DNA from: Alkalihalobacillus sp. FSL W8-0930
GTDB lineage: Bacteria > Bacillota > Bacilli > Bacillales > Bacillaceae_D
Direction of reading: 5' to 3'
NCBI GenBank assembly: GCA_037965595.1
Contig: CP150183.1
Location: 682,001-746,000, forward strand
Length of the DNA: 64,000 nucleotides
This document shows, piece after piece, positions 51,039 to 59,626 of this stretch (positions are counted from its first letter, which is position 1; each line of letters starts with the position of its first letter). Below the pieces are notes generated by a model that saw nothing but the letters and a program-made list of their open reading frames with translations, searched no databases and was not told where the DNA came from. A program made the translations under genes and the position numbers.

Positions 51039-52718
51039 ATGCAGGACAGAATTTGGTTAACCCACTATCCAAAACAAGTTCAACCAACGTATGAGTATCC
51101 AAAGCAGCATTTGGCTCACTTTTTGCTCGATAGCGCCAGAAAGTATCCAGAGAGTGATGCGTTGTTTTTTCTCGGGAAAACGGTTAAGTATAAGGAATTA
51201 TTAGATGCTACGTATCGGCTGGCCAATGGGTTACAGTCGCTCGGCGTAAAAAAGGGGGACCGGGTAGCGATTATGCTACCCAACTGTCCACAAGCAGTCA
51301 TTGCCTACTATGGTTCCCTGCTCACCGGCGCCATCGTTGTCCAAACGAATCCGTTATATACGGAGAGGGAAATGGAGCATCAGTTAAATGATTCTGGCTC
51401 AACATTCCTAATTACGTTAGATATCTTAGGAAGGCGCGCAGGGAATGTGATAGGGAAAACAAGTGTGAAACACACGATCTTCACTTCGATCAAAGATTAC
51501 CTGCCTTTTCCAAAGAACTTACTGTATCCGCTTACACTCAAGAAGGATGGCTTAACTATGAAAGTGGATTATTCAGACTCCAAACATTCATTTAAGGAGC
51601 TACTGGCCAAATCGACAAGCTCACCGGTTCTCGTTGAAGTGGACCCAGAGAAAGACTTAGCCTTACTTCAATACACCGGTGGTACAACGGGAGTATCAAA
51701 AGGAGTCATGTTAACCCACTACAATTTGATTGCCAATACTCATCAAACGAAGGCCTGGTCGTATCAAACAAAGGAAGGCGAGGAACGGTATCTAGCGGCT
51801 TTACCTTTTTTTCACGTATTCGGTATGACCGTGCTGATGAATCTGGCTATGCTACAAGCTGGGATGATTGTGCTCTTACCAAAATTTGATGCGGAAGCTA
51901 CTTTAAAAGTGATCCAGAAGAAGAAGCCAACAGTTTTTCCAGGTGCGCCTACGATGTATATTGCCTTGCTTCATCATCCTTCGCTTCGTCAATATGATTT
52001 GTCTTCAATTAATATTTGCATTAGTGGGGCAGCGCCATTACCTGGTGAGGTACAGGAGCAATTTGAAGTCATTACAGGTGGGAAGCTGACGGAAGGGTAC
52101 GGATTAACAGAGACGTCCCCTGTGACACATGCGAATAATATATGGGATAAACGGAAGCTTGGCTCAATTGGAATTCCATTTCCTGATACAGAGGCAAAAG
52201 TTGTCCAATCAGATACGGGTGAAGAAATGGATGTTGGTGAAATTGGAGAACTCATTGTAAAAGGTCCCCAGGTGATGAAAGGCTACTGGAATGCAGAGGA
52301 AGAAACGGCACGAACGCTCAAGGATGGCTGGCTTTATACAGGAGATATGGCTCAATATGATGAGGATGGTTTCTTCTATATCATGGATCGCAAGAAAGAC
52401 ATCATCATTGCAGGCGGATTTAATATTTATCCTCGAGAGGTTGAAGAGGTTTTGTTTGAGCATCCGGCCGTGATGGACGCTGTGGTAGCAGGTATTCCTG
52501 ATGAATACCGTGGGGAGACGGTGAAGGCATTTCTCGTCTTAAAGGATGGTGCCAAGGTGGATGAAGAGGAGCTCGACCGGTTTTGCCGTGAGAGGCTCGC
52601 AGCCTTTAAGGTTCCGCGAAGCTACGAAGTACGGGAGTCTTTACCTAAGACGTTAATCGGAAAAACGTTGCGTCGTAAAGTAGTAGAAGAAGAGCAAAAC
52701 AAGCAGCAAAACGCGTAA
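51039..52718 (+). CDS. lcfA: LcfA: long-chain fatty-acid-CoA ligase
   Basis: 559-residue adenylate-forming enzyme. P-loop LLQYTGGTTGVSKGVMLTH, GYGLTETSPVTH, LYTGDMAQYDEDGFFYIMDRKKD and C-terminal lysine in LPKTLIGKTLRRKV are in place. Activates imported fatty acids as acyl-CoA, which both feeds the pathway and acts as inducer of FadR. ATG 51039 follows AAAAGGGG. Same operon as fadE (34 bp gap). Confidence 0.95.
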   Translation: MQDRIWLTHYPKQVQPTYEYPKQHLAHFLLDSARKYPESDALFFLGKTVKYKELLDATYRLANGLQSLGVKKGDRVAIMLPNCPQAVIAYYGSLLTGAIVVQTNPLYTEREMEHQLNDSGSTFLITLDILGRRAGNVIGKTSVKHTIFTSIKDYLPFPKNLLYPLTLKKDGLTMKVDYSDSKHSFKELLAKSTSSPVLVEVDPEKDLALLQYTGGTTGVSKGVMLTHYNLIANTHQTKAWSYQTKEGEERYLAALPFFHVFGMTVLMNLAMLQAGMIVLLPKFDAEATLKVIQKKKPTVFPGAPTMYIALLHHPSLRQYDLSSINICISGAAPLPGEVQEQFEVITGGKLTEGYGLTETSPVTHANNIWDKRKLGSIGIPFPDTEAKVVQSDTGEEMDVGEIGELIVKGPQVMKGYWNAEEETARTLKDGWLYTGDMAQYDEDGFFYIMDRKKDIIIAGGFNIYPREVEEVLFEHPAVMDAVVAGIPDEYRGETVKAFLVLKDGAKVDEEELDRFCRERLAAFKVPRSYEVRESLPKTLIGKTLRRKVVEEEQNKQQNA

Positions 52719-52738
52719 AGGGAAAGGAGTGGAGAGCC

Positions 52739-53146
52739 ATGTCTCGCGCATCAGAAGCTTTTCTAGAAAAAGCCACATCACTTGCCGAGAAGACGTTTTG
52801 GGGATATGTGGGCTGTGAGATGATTGAACTTGGCGAGCAACGCGTCATTGTTGAACTCAACGTGGAGCCGCATCATTTAAATTTAATCGGGATTCTTCAC
52901 GGGGGTGTTCATGCGACGATGCTTGATAGTGCGATGGGAATCCTCGTTATGGCGGCTCACTCAGATGCTAAGATGGTGACCACTAATTTAAATATTCATT
53001 ATCTAGCCCAAGCAAAAGAAGAGAGGGTGCGTGTGGAAGCTGAGATTGTTCATGAATCAAGGTCAATGATGACAACGGAAGGAAAGCTACTAAATGAATC
53101 GGGCGAACTGTGTGCATTGGCTACGGCAACCTTCAGAAAAAGTTAA
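52739..53146 (+). CDS. PaaI-family hotdog thioesterase
   Basis: 135 residues with the hotdog-fold signature NLIGILHGGVHATMLDSAMGILVMAAHSD (HGGxxxxxxD) followed by TTNLNIHYLAQA. Hydrolyses an acyl-CoA; probably recovers CoA from products or stalled intermediates of beta-oxidation. Last gene of the fadF operon, 20 bp after lcfA with AAAGGAG. Substrate is inferred from the neighbourhood. Confidence 0.9.
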   Translation: MSRASEAFLEKATSLAEKTFWGYVGCEMIELGEQRVIVELNVEPHHLNLIGILHGGVHATMLDSAMGILVMAAHSDAKMVTTNLNIHYLAQAKEERVRVEAEIVHESRSMMTTEGKLLNESGELCALATATFRKS

Positions 53147-53151
53147 GGGAT

Positions 53152-53185
53152 TAGGAGCACTGGGACATGGGTGCTCCTATTTTTT
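53152..53185 (+). terminator. Intrinsic terminator of the fadF operon
   Basis: Hairpin AGGAGCAC / GTGCTCCT followed by a T-run, right after the thioesterase gene and before the convergent transporter. Confidence 0.85.
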
Positions 53186-54121
53186 GATTCGAAGTAAAAG
53201 CTGGGCGACTAGAGCTAAAACAGGCAGTTCGATAAGTGGACCAATGACAAGGGCAAGAGCAATCACTGGTTGATCCGGAAAGGCCGTAATCGCAACAGCA
53301 AGCGCAACGGGAGAGTTGCGAGCAAGAGTAGTAAAGAGCAGACTTACCGTATCCTTTTGACTCATTTTCATCTGCCTCGCAACATATTGGGCAAGAATGG
53401 CATTTATTAAAAAGTAGAGGAGAATAGGGATAAATAAAAGGGATAAGACATCCAAGTTTGTCCACAAATACGTTCCTTGAGATGCAAACATCGCAACGAT
53501 TGCTAAGCATAACCACAACAGCTGTGAAGAAGAGAAAAAAGGAACGATTCGTTTTTCAACGATCCCTTGTCGATGTTTAAACAGAAAACGAGTGAGCTGA
53601 GCTAATGTAAAAGGCAAGATAAAAACAAGCAGAACACTTTCAAGAATCGTTGAAAGGGAGATGGCTCCTTCTGTTCCTGCAAAAATCAACAAGTACATAG
53701 GCAATAACAAGACTTGTAGAATGAGGTTAACAGGTAGAACCGAAGCTGCCAGAGTCACATTCCCTTTGGCAATCGATGTAAAGATCAAATACCAATCTGT
53801 ACATGGTGTAACCATTAGCATGATGAATCCAATCCACAGAGCAGGATGGTCTGATAAAAAAAGATAGCCCAATCCCCAGGCAAGGATTGGTGTCCAGATG
53901 AAGTTCATCCCCAAACTTGTCCCCAAAAAAGGAAGATGGCCAAAAGCCCTTTTTAATTCATGAAAAGGAATCGTTAAAAACAATCCATAAAGCATCAGAA
54001 GTAAAAAAGGAAGAATGAATGCCCCGGAATGTTGAGCGATAACAGATACCTGTCCAAAGCTCAGGCCGAGTATGATGGATACGATGATAAAAATAGTTTG
54101 GAACTTCTCCAATTTACTCAA
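53177..54121 (-). CDS. SBF/ACR3-like transporter (arsenic-resistance type)
   Basis: 314 residues, about ten helices of the bile-acid:Na+ symporter/ACR3 fold. The MLMVTPCTDWYLIFTSIAKGN motif with Cys is that of proteins annotated as arsenic resistance (ACR3-related); a bile-acid or small-organic-anion role is not ruled out. TTG start at 54121 inside the end of the araC-type gene (8-bp overlap), with GGAGGACAAG upstream, so the pair is coupled. ArsB at the left edge would provide the main arsenite export. Confidence 0.82.
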   Translation of the reverse strand: MSKLEKFQTIFIIVSIILGLSFGQVSVIAQHSGAFILPFLLLMLYGLFLTIPFHELKRAFGHLPFLGTSLGMNFIWTPILAWGLGYLFLSDHPALWIGFIMLMVTPCTDWYLIFTSIAKGNVTLAASVLPVNLILQVLLLPMYLLIFAGTEGAISLSTILESVLLVFILPFTLAQLTRFLFKHRQGIVEKRIVPFFSSSQLLWLCLAIVAMFASQGTYLWTNLDVLSLLFIPILLYFLINAILAQYVARQMKMSQKDTVSLLFTTLARNSPVALAVAITAFPDQPVIALALVIGPLIELPVLALVAQLLLRIKK

Positions 54122-55043
54122 GATGCTTGTCCTCCAACGCGTGATCTAGCTCTGTTAACCGAATGCGGTAAAATGCTTTTCTGAATTCCGATGGCGTCAT
54201 GCCCTCGGTTTTTTTAAATAATCGCATGAAGTATTTTTCATCTTCAATCCCTATGGATAGGGAGATCTCTCGTATACTTTTCCTCGTACTTGAGAGAAGG
54301 TCTTTTGCTTTTGTTATTTTAACAAGATTAATATAACGTTGTAACGACATCCCAATCTTTGTTTTAAACTGTCTTGATAAATAATTAGGATTGTAATGAA
54401 AGTGCTCGGAAATTCCTTGGACTGATTGCTCTTTATCATCATTTACACGAATCCATTCGATGATATGTGCAAGTTCATGATCAAGTGGACGCTTCTTTTG
54501 CTTGTGAGAGTCAATCGTCTGATTAGACAACTCTATGAGTAACGATGTCATGAGGTAGCTTGAGGCAAGATATGCATGCGCTCCAGCTTGAGAAAGATCT
54601 AACAGTTGATTAAATAGAATGTTAAGCCGTTCAATACTCGGCGGTTTCGAGTAGGTAGGAATATAGATCGTTGGACTAAACGCCTGACTCGTAGGCTCTT
54701 GAATCATACTTGCCAGCTGCTCCTTCATATGCTCAATTGAACTGTAGCTAGCAAGATTATCATCTAAATAAAAGTGAAACCAGTAGTAGGAAAGAGGCGA
54801 AAGACTATGAGAAAACCCGATGTGCTGGATGCCTTTTTTTAATAGAAGCGTAGTTCCCTTTGTTAGCACATAAACTTGGTTTTCTTGTTGGATCTCAAGT
54901 GTCCCTTGAAGTCCAATTAAAAGGACATAGCTGTCGAGTGTTCGTGTTGGATGACGAAAGGGCTGAGAGGTTTCCACTCGTCCACATGACGCAAATTGAA
55001 CAGGTTTCGTTGCTTGAATCGTTAAATAATGCGCAGTCATCAA
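54114..55043 (-). CDS. AraC-family regulator with N-terminal cupin
   Basis: 309 residues: AraC_binding-like cupin (about 1-160: VLLIGLQGTLEIQQENQVYVL) and C-terminal double HTH (VQGISEHFHYNPNYLSRQFK; IREISLSIGIEDEKYFMRLFKKTEGMTPSEFRKAF), as in sugar-responsive YesN/MsmR regulators. Divergent from the GH127 gene and upstream of the transporter gene on the same strand, so probable control of GH127 and/or the transporter. Sugar inducer unknown. Confidence 0.9.
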   Translation of the reverse strand: MMTAHYLTIQATKPVQFASCGRVETSQPFRHPTRTLDSYVLLIGLQGTLEIQQENQVYVLTKGTTLLLKKGIQHIGFSHSLSPLSYYWFHFYLDDNLASYSSIEHMKEQLASMIQEPTSQAFSPTIYIPTYSKPPSIERLNILFNQLLDLSQAGAHAYLASSYLMTSLLIELSNQTIDSHKQKKRPLDHELAHIIEWIRVNDDKEQSVQGISEHFHYNPNYLSRQFKTKIGMSLQRYINLVKITKAKDLLSSTRKSIREISLSIGIEDEKYFMRLFKKTEGMTPSEFRKAFYRIRLTELDHALEDKHLE

Positions 55044-55151
55044 ATCTCCCCAATCACTTATTTCTTTGAGCGTATAAAAAATATGTGAAAAAGTCCACCT
55101 ATTGTATATGATGTGCTACCGACAAGGAAGAAAAGATTTGGTAAAGTCTAT

Positions 55152-55165
55152 TGTAAGCGATTACA
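55152..55165 (+). promoter_or_regulatory. cre box (CcpA site), perfect
   Basis: TGTAAGCGATTACA matches TGWAANCGNTNWCA at every position, 16 bp upstream of the GH127 start codon. Bound CcpA here would block expression under glucose. Confidence 0.85.
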
Positions 55166-55181
55166 TAAAAGGAGGATGATT

Positions 55182-57113
55182 ATGACAGTTCAATCAAAGC
55201 AGCAGGTTAAGCTTACCGATTCATTTTGGGGAAGGTATCAATCATTGGTACGGGAAAAGGTCATTCCCTATCAGTGGCAGGCACTAAACGATCAAATAGA
55301 GGGTGCTGCGCCGAGTCACGCGATAAAGAATTTCAGAATTGCAGCAGGCGAAGAAGAAGGAGAGTTTCATGGGTTTGTTTTTCAGGATAGTGATATTGCA
55401 AAGTGGATCGAAGCAGTTGCCTATTCTCTAGAGACGGAGCGTGATCTAGAGCTTGAGAAGACATGCGATGAAGTCATTGATTTGATTGGAAGAGCGCAAC
55501 AGCCTGATGGCTATCTTAATACGTATTACACCGTAAAAGAACCAGGGAAACGCTGGACAAATTTGCGAGATAATCATGAATTGTATGTAGGGGGGCATTT
55601 CATCGAAGCGGCTGTTGCCTATTACGAGGCAACAGGTAAGAAGAAGCTACTGGATATCATGTGTCGTTTTGTCGATTACGTTGATACAGTTTTTGGCTAT
55701 GGAGAAGACCAGATCCGTGGGTATGACGGCCACCAGGAAATGGAGCTCGCGTTAATTAAGTTATACCGTGTGACTGAAGAAACGAGGTATTTAAAGCTTG
55801 CGCAGTTCTTTATTGATATTCGCGGGGAACAGCCACATTACTTTAATCTTGAAGCCGAGAAGCGTGGAGACAAACCACATCGCTGGTTCCATGACAGCTA
55901 CAGTTATTCACAGTCTCACCTACCCGTGCGAGAGCAGGAAACAGCGACGGGGCATGCGGTTCGTGCGGTCTACATGTACACGGCGATGGCTGATTTAGCA
56001 AATGAGCTAGATGATGACAGCCTGAAGAAAACGTGCAAAATGCTGTGGGAGAATGTCACACAAAAACAAATGTATCTCACAGCAGGTATTGGTTCAGCTG
56101 AATTTGGCGAAGCATTTAGTTTTGATTATGACCTGCCGAATGACCTCGCCTATACGGAAACATGTGCCTCGATTGGTCTCGTTTTTTGGGCGAAGAAGAT
56201 GCTTGCACTTGAGCCTGATGGTGTGTACGGAGATGTCATTGAACGGGCTATCTATAACGGTACCATTAGTGGCATTCAACTTGATGGGACTAAATTCTTT
56301 TATGTTAATCCACTTGAGGTTTGGCCGAAGCAAGCAAATCATCGGCATGACTATAAGCATGTTAAAGCAGAACGACAGCCTTGGTTTGGATGCGCCTGCT
56401 GTCCACCAAACATTGCTCGCTTAATTGCATCAATCGGATCGTATGTGTATTCCGTTCGCGATCACATCGGATTTGTCCACCTGTACATCGGAAGCGAAAC
56501 AACATTTACATTAAGTGGAACTAAGTTAGAGGTAGCTCAGAACTCAAATTTCCCGTGGAGTGGGGATGTTCATTTCACTGTGAATCCAGAACGAAGTGTT
56601 GAAGGAACACTTGCTTTCAGAGTACCGGGATGGGCCAGGTCCTTTTCAATTAAGGTAAATGGGGAAGAAGCGAATACTCAAGTGGATAAAGGATACGCGT
56701 ATATCACTCGCTTGTGGAATCAAGGGGATGAGGTAGACCTCGACATCCCAATGGAAATTGAGCGTATGATGGCGCATCTTGATGCATTGGCAAACGCTGG
56801 AAAGGTTGCGCTGCAACGCGGTCCAGTGGTGTATTGTTTAGAGCAAGCGGACAACGGTGCGAACTTATCAAGTCTTGAGATTGATGGCGATGGGTTGATT
56901 GAAGAGCATTTTGAAGAAGAACTTTTGAATGGAATCATGGTTCTAAGTGGGAAGGCGAAGCGAACTGAGGTCGCGAGTGATGCGGGTCAGGCGCTATATA
57001 TGAAGCGTTCGAAACTAAAGAAAAGTGAAACGACATTTACCGCGATTCCTTATTATGCGTGGGCGAACCGCGGTGAGGGTGAGATGATGGTTTGGGTTCG
57101 GAGTGGGGAGTAA
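55182..57113 (+). CDS. GH127 beta-L-arabinofuranosidase (DUF1680)
   Basis: 643 residues, usual GH127 length. (alpha/alpha)6 barrel with DGYLNTYYTV, GHFIEAAVAYYEATGKK, ETATGHAVRAVYMYTAMADLA, LAYTETCASIGLVFWAKKM (Glu, Cys) and the zinc-ligand WFGCACCPPNIARL (vicinal Cys pair), then C-terminal beta domains. In the prototype HypBA1 the Cys residues bind Zn2+ and one acts as nucleophile. Releases L-arabinofuranose from plant arabino-oligosaccharides; no signal peptide, so intracellular. ATG 55182 follows AAAGGAGGATG. Confidence 0.93.
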   Translation: MTVQSKQQVKLTDSFWGRYQSLVREKVIPYQWQALNDQIEGAAPSHAIKNFRIAAGEEEGEFHGFVFQDSDIAKWIEAVAYSLETERDLELEKTCDEVIDLIGRAQQPDGYLNTYYTVKEPGKRWTNLRDNHELYVGGHFIEAAVAYYEATGKKKLLDIMCRFVDYVDTVFGYGEDQIRGYDGHQEMELALIKLYRVTEETRYLKLAQFFIDIRGEQPHYFNLEAEKRGDKPHRWFHDSYSYSQSHLPVREQETATGHAVRAVYMYTAMADLANELDDDSLKKTCKMLWENVTQKQMYLTAGIGSAEFGEAFSFDYDLPNDLAYTETCASIGLVFWAKKMLALEPDGVYGDVIERAIYNGTISGIQLDGTKFFYVNPLEVWPKQANHRHDYKHVKAERQPWFGCACCPPNIARLIASIGSYVYSVRDHIGFVHLYIGSETTFTLSGTKLEVAQNSNFPWSGDVHFTVNPERSVEGTLAFRVPGWARSFSIKVNGEEANTQVDKGYAYITRLWNQGDEVDLDIPMEIERMMAHLDALANAGKVALQRGPVVYCLEQADNGANLSSLEIDGDGLIEEHFEEELLNGIMVLSGKAKRTEVASDAGQALYMKRSKLKKSETTFTAIPYYAWANRGEGEMMVWVRSGE

Positions 57114-57128
57114 TGAATGTGGATTGAA

Positions 57129-57162
57129 GAGCTGTCTCCAGTGTGGAGGCGGCTTTTATTTG
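57129..57162 (+). terminator. Probable intrinsic terminator of GH127
   Basis: Hairpin GCTGTCTCC / GGAGGCGGC (with two G-T pairs) and TTTTATTT tail, 18 bp after the stop and before repeat tract 4. Confidence 0.72.
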
Positions 57163-57189
57163 TTACCGCAGGGGTAATGATGGTGCGGG

Positions 57190-57530
57190 AATCGACGATG
57201 ATGCGCTGGGAATCAACGAAGAGAGGAAAGAATCAACAGAGAGCAGTTGGAATCAACAAAGAGAAGAAAGAATCAACAAAGAGCAGCTGGAATTAACAAA
57301 GAGAAGAAAGAATCAACAAAGAGGAGCTGAAATCAACAAAGAGAGGAAAAAATCGACGAAGAGGAGCTGAAATCAACAAAGAGAGGAAAAAATCGACGAA
57401 GAGGAGCTGGAATCAACAAAGAGAGGAAAAAATCGACGAAGAGGAGCTGGAATCAACAAAGAGAGGAAAGAATCAACAAAGAGAGGAGAGAATCATCAAT
57501 TAGAAAAAAGAATCAACAAAGACACAAACG
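57190..57530 (+). repeat. Phased repeat tract 4 (20-bp units, 40-bp dimer)
   Basis: The 481-bp gap between GH127 and the CDF gene holds 17 units beginning AATCAAC, AATCGAC or close variants at 57190, then 57211, 57231, 57251 and on in exact 20-bp steps to 57511. Alternating types are AATCAACAAAGAGAGGAAAR and AATCRACGAAGAGGAGCTGG. The words differ from the ATACATCGG units of tracts 2 and 3 but the 20-bp step, 40-bp alternation and T-poor plus strand are the same. No gene is present. Confidence 0.95.
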
Positions 57531-57594
57531 AACTGCACTAATCACTTATAAAGGAATTAGATGAGATTCTGTCGGATAGACTATAAGGAGGTAT

Positions 57595-58491
57595 GTGACA
57601 GCATGTAAAGAGGGTGAGATCTTGAGGACCAGTAGAATAGCGTTTTTATCGGTGATGAGTAATACATTTGTTGTGGCATTGAAGATTGTAGTTGGTTTGA
57701 TCACGGGATCGGTGGCCGTGCTTTCGGAGGCGATTCATTCATCTCTTGATTTAATGGCATCGTTAATTGCCTTTTTTTCCGTCCGTATTTCAAAGAAGCC
57801 TGCAGATTCTGTGCATCCTTATGGACATGGAAAGGTTGAGAATCTGTCTGGTACGATTGAGACGATCTTGATCTTTGTTGCAGGGATTTGGATTATTTAT
57901 GAATGTGTTCATAAGATCATTCATCCAGAGCCACTGCAGCTTCCTTTGCTTGGGGTACTTGTAATGGTGATTGGTGCGACAATAAACTTTATTGTCTCAA
58001 AGATTGTTCGGAAGGAAGCAGATCGGGTCCATTCGGTTGCGATGAAATCAAACGCGCTGCATTTACTCACTGATGTGTACACCTCTCTTGGGGTTGCCGT
58101 CAGTTTACTCTTAGTTACATTAACTGGTTGGTATATTCTTGATTCGATTATTGGGATGGTTCTCGCTGTTTATATAATGATTGAGGCTTTTAAGTTAATG
58201 AAAGAAACCTTTCCGCCACTTATTGATTCACGCTTAACTGAGAGCGAGGAATCTGCCGTACTTAAAATAATTGAAAGCTTTAAAGATGAGTACTTAGAAG
58301 TTCACAATTTTAGAACAAGACGCTCTGGACCACAGGAATACATTGATTTTCATTTGGTCGTACCATCTGATGCGAACATGGGGGATGTTCATGATCTTTG
58401 TGACCGGATGGAAGGAAAGATTGAAGAAGAGTTTCCTCATTCTGAAGTATTCATTCATCCGGAGCCTGAACACGAACGTGAAAATAAGTAG
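57595..58491 (+). CDS. Cation diffusion facilitator (CDF) metal exporter, copy 2
   Basis: 298 residues, six helices with metal sites EAIHSSLD and SNALHLLTD, cytoplasmic C-terminal domain (VHNFRTRRSGPQEYIDFHLVV). Aligns without gaps along nearly the entire length with the copy at 27026, so a duplication. GTG 57595 sits 3 bp behind AAGGAGG; TTG 57622 (LRTSRIAF) corresponds to the paralogue start and is an alternative. Located directly after repeat tract 4. Confidence 0.9.
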   Translation: MTACKEGEILRTSRIAFLSVMSNTFVVALKIVVGLITGSVAVLSEAIHSSLDLMASLIAFFSVRISKKPADSVHPYGHGKVENLSGTIETILIFVAGIWIIYECVHKIIHPEPLQLPLLGVLVMVIGATINFIVSKIVRKEADRVHSVAMKSNALHLLTDVYTSLGVAVSLLLVTLTGWYILDSIIGMVLAVYIMIEAFKLMKETFPPLIDSRLTESEESAVLKIIESFKDEYLEVHNFRTRRSGPQEYIDFHLVVPSDANMGDVHDLCDRMEGKIEEEFPHSEVFIHPEPEHERENK

Positions 58492-58494
58492 AGT

Positions 58495-58526
58495 TAAGAC
58501 CAGATCCTACATCTGGTCTTTTTGCA
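58495..58526 (+). terminator. Intrinsic terminator
   Basis: Hairpin AAGACCAGAT / ATCTGGTCTT plus T-run after the second CDF gene. Confidence 0.9.
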
Positions 58527-58548
58527 TTGTGTAATTTTATCTAGAAGG

Positions 58549-58574
58549 GTTTCTCTTTTCGCTCAAGTGGGAAC
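58549..58574 (+). promoter_or_regulatory. Possible sigma-B-type promoter
   Basis: GTTTCT, 14-bp spacer, GGGAAC: reminiscent of the general-stress sigma-B elements (GTTTAA / GGGTAT). About 75 bp upstream of the small membrane protein gene. Match is partial. Confidence 0.3.
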
Positions 58575-58649
58575 AGTACTTTATATTCATATAAATGAGA
58601 GACATGCTGATGCAACTTCAGACAAGTCAGAAATGAAGGATGATAAAAA

Positions 58650-58922
58650 ATGAACACAGGGAAAAAAATATGGATTACCATTCTCTTTGCGATTGGTGGA
58701 GGGGCAATTACGGGACTCATTGGCTCCGGTGTATTATTCTTGATCGAATCGATTTGGCCAGACGGTTTAATAGCCGATCTATCAGTAGGAACAACCTTCT
58801 TAGTTACCGTGCTACCTGGTGTGGTTGCTTCCTTCTATTGGTCGTTTTTCTATATAAAGAAACAAAAAAACGAAACCAAGCACTTGGATGATCATATTCC
58901 TAAAAACGAGCAGAAGTTTTAG
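58650..58922 (+). CDS. Small two-helix membrane protein, hypothetical
   Basis: 90 residues: helix 1 WITILFAIGGGAITGLIGSGVLFLI, helix 2 FLVTVLPGVVASFYWSFFYI and a charged C-terminal tail KKQKNETKHLDDHIPKNEQKF. GAAGGATG 6-10 bp before the ATG. Single-gene unit with its own terminator. No family recognised. Confidence 0.72.
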   Translation: MNTGKKIWITILFAIGGGAITGLIGSGVLFLIESIWPDGLIADLSVGTTFLVTVLPGVVASFYWSFFYIKKQKNETKHLDDHIPKNEQKF

Positions 58923-58951
58923 AAAGGCCTTTTAAAAAGGTCTTTTTTTTG
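58922..58951 (+). terminator. Intrinsic terminator
   Basis: Hairpin AAAGGCCTTT / AAAAGGTCTTT with T8, after the small membrane protein gene. Confidence 0.82.
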
Positions 58952-59018
58952 TGAGGAAAACTCACACAGCAATGTAAGGAAGAAACGAAAACCAGTAAAC
59001 TAAGGATGGAGGTGCATG

Positions 59019-59522
59019 ATGAGTGTACGAATTAAACAATTAGATACGATTCAACCTTATAAATCTGAGCTTTGCTCCCTACTCATAGAGACAGTTAATC
59101 AAGGAGCTTCGATTGGTTTTCATTTGCCAATGCATGAGGAAGAGGCACGAGCATTTTGGAACGATTATCACCCGAACGAATATCGAGTTACATTAGGGGC
59201 ATTCAAGGAGCAACGCCTTATTGGCACCGTCAGTCTTGAACTAATCAGTAAATCAAATGGAAGCCATCGCGCAGAAGTCTGCAAGCTTATGGTCCACCCG
59301 GGTGCTAGACGACTAGGAGCGGCAAAAAAATTAATGATTGAACTAGAAAACGTTGCGAAACAACACAATAGAAGTTTACTGGTTTTAGATACAAGAGAAG
59401 GAGATCCTTCAAATAAACTTTATATCAGCTTGGGCTATGAGGTAGCAGGAACGATTCCTGACTTTGCGAGTAATGAAAAAGGCGAGCTTGAAGCAACCAA
59501 TTTATATTATAAACTCATATAG
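59019..59522 (+). CDS. GNAT-family N-acetyltransferase
   Basis: 167 residues: FWNDYHPNEYRVTLGAFKEQRLIGTVSLEL, CKLMVHPGARRLGAAKKLMIELENVAKQ (acetyl-CoA loop as RxxGxA) and DPSNKLYISLGYEVAGTIPDFA. Common single-domain form; acceptor unknown. ATG 59019 is preferred over the adjacent ATG 59016 on ribosome-site spacing (GGAGGTG). Followed by its own terminator, so separate from the fusion operon downstream. Confidence 0.9.
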   Translation: MSVRIKQLDTIQPYKSELCSLLIETVNQGASIGFHLPMHEEEARAFWNDYHPNEYRVTLGAFKEQRLIGTVSLELISKSNGSHRAEVCKLMVHPGARRLGAAKKLMIELENVAKQHNRSLLVLDTREGDPSNKLYISLGYEVAGTIPDFASNEKGELEATNLYYKLI

Positions 59523-59533
59523 AATCACTCTTT

Positions 59534-59562
59534 CAACTCACCAATGGTGGGTTGTTTTTGTT
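59534..59562 (+). terminator. Intrinsic terminator
   Basis: Hairpin CAACTCACC / GGTGGGTTG with loop AAT and TTTTTG after the GNAT gene. Confidence 0.82.
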
Positions 59563-59626
59563 TTTTAATAGGAGAAATCAGATGGAATGTAGAAGGGATA
59601 AGGAGTGAAATGAAGGGGGATTGCCC

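Noticed and set aside
57143-57370. 75-codon frame across repeat tract 4
   Set aside because: Low-complexity Lys/Glu product caused by the 20-bp repeat; starts inside the GH127 terminator and has no ribosome site.
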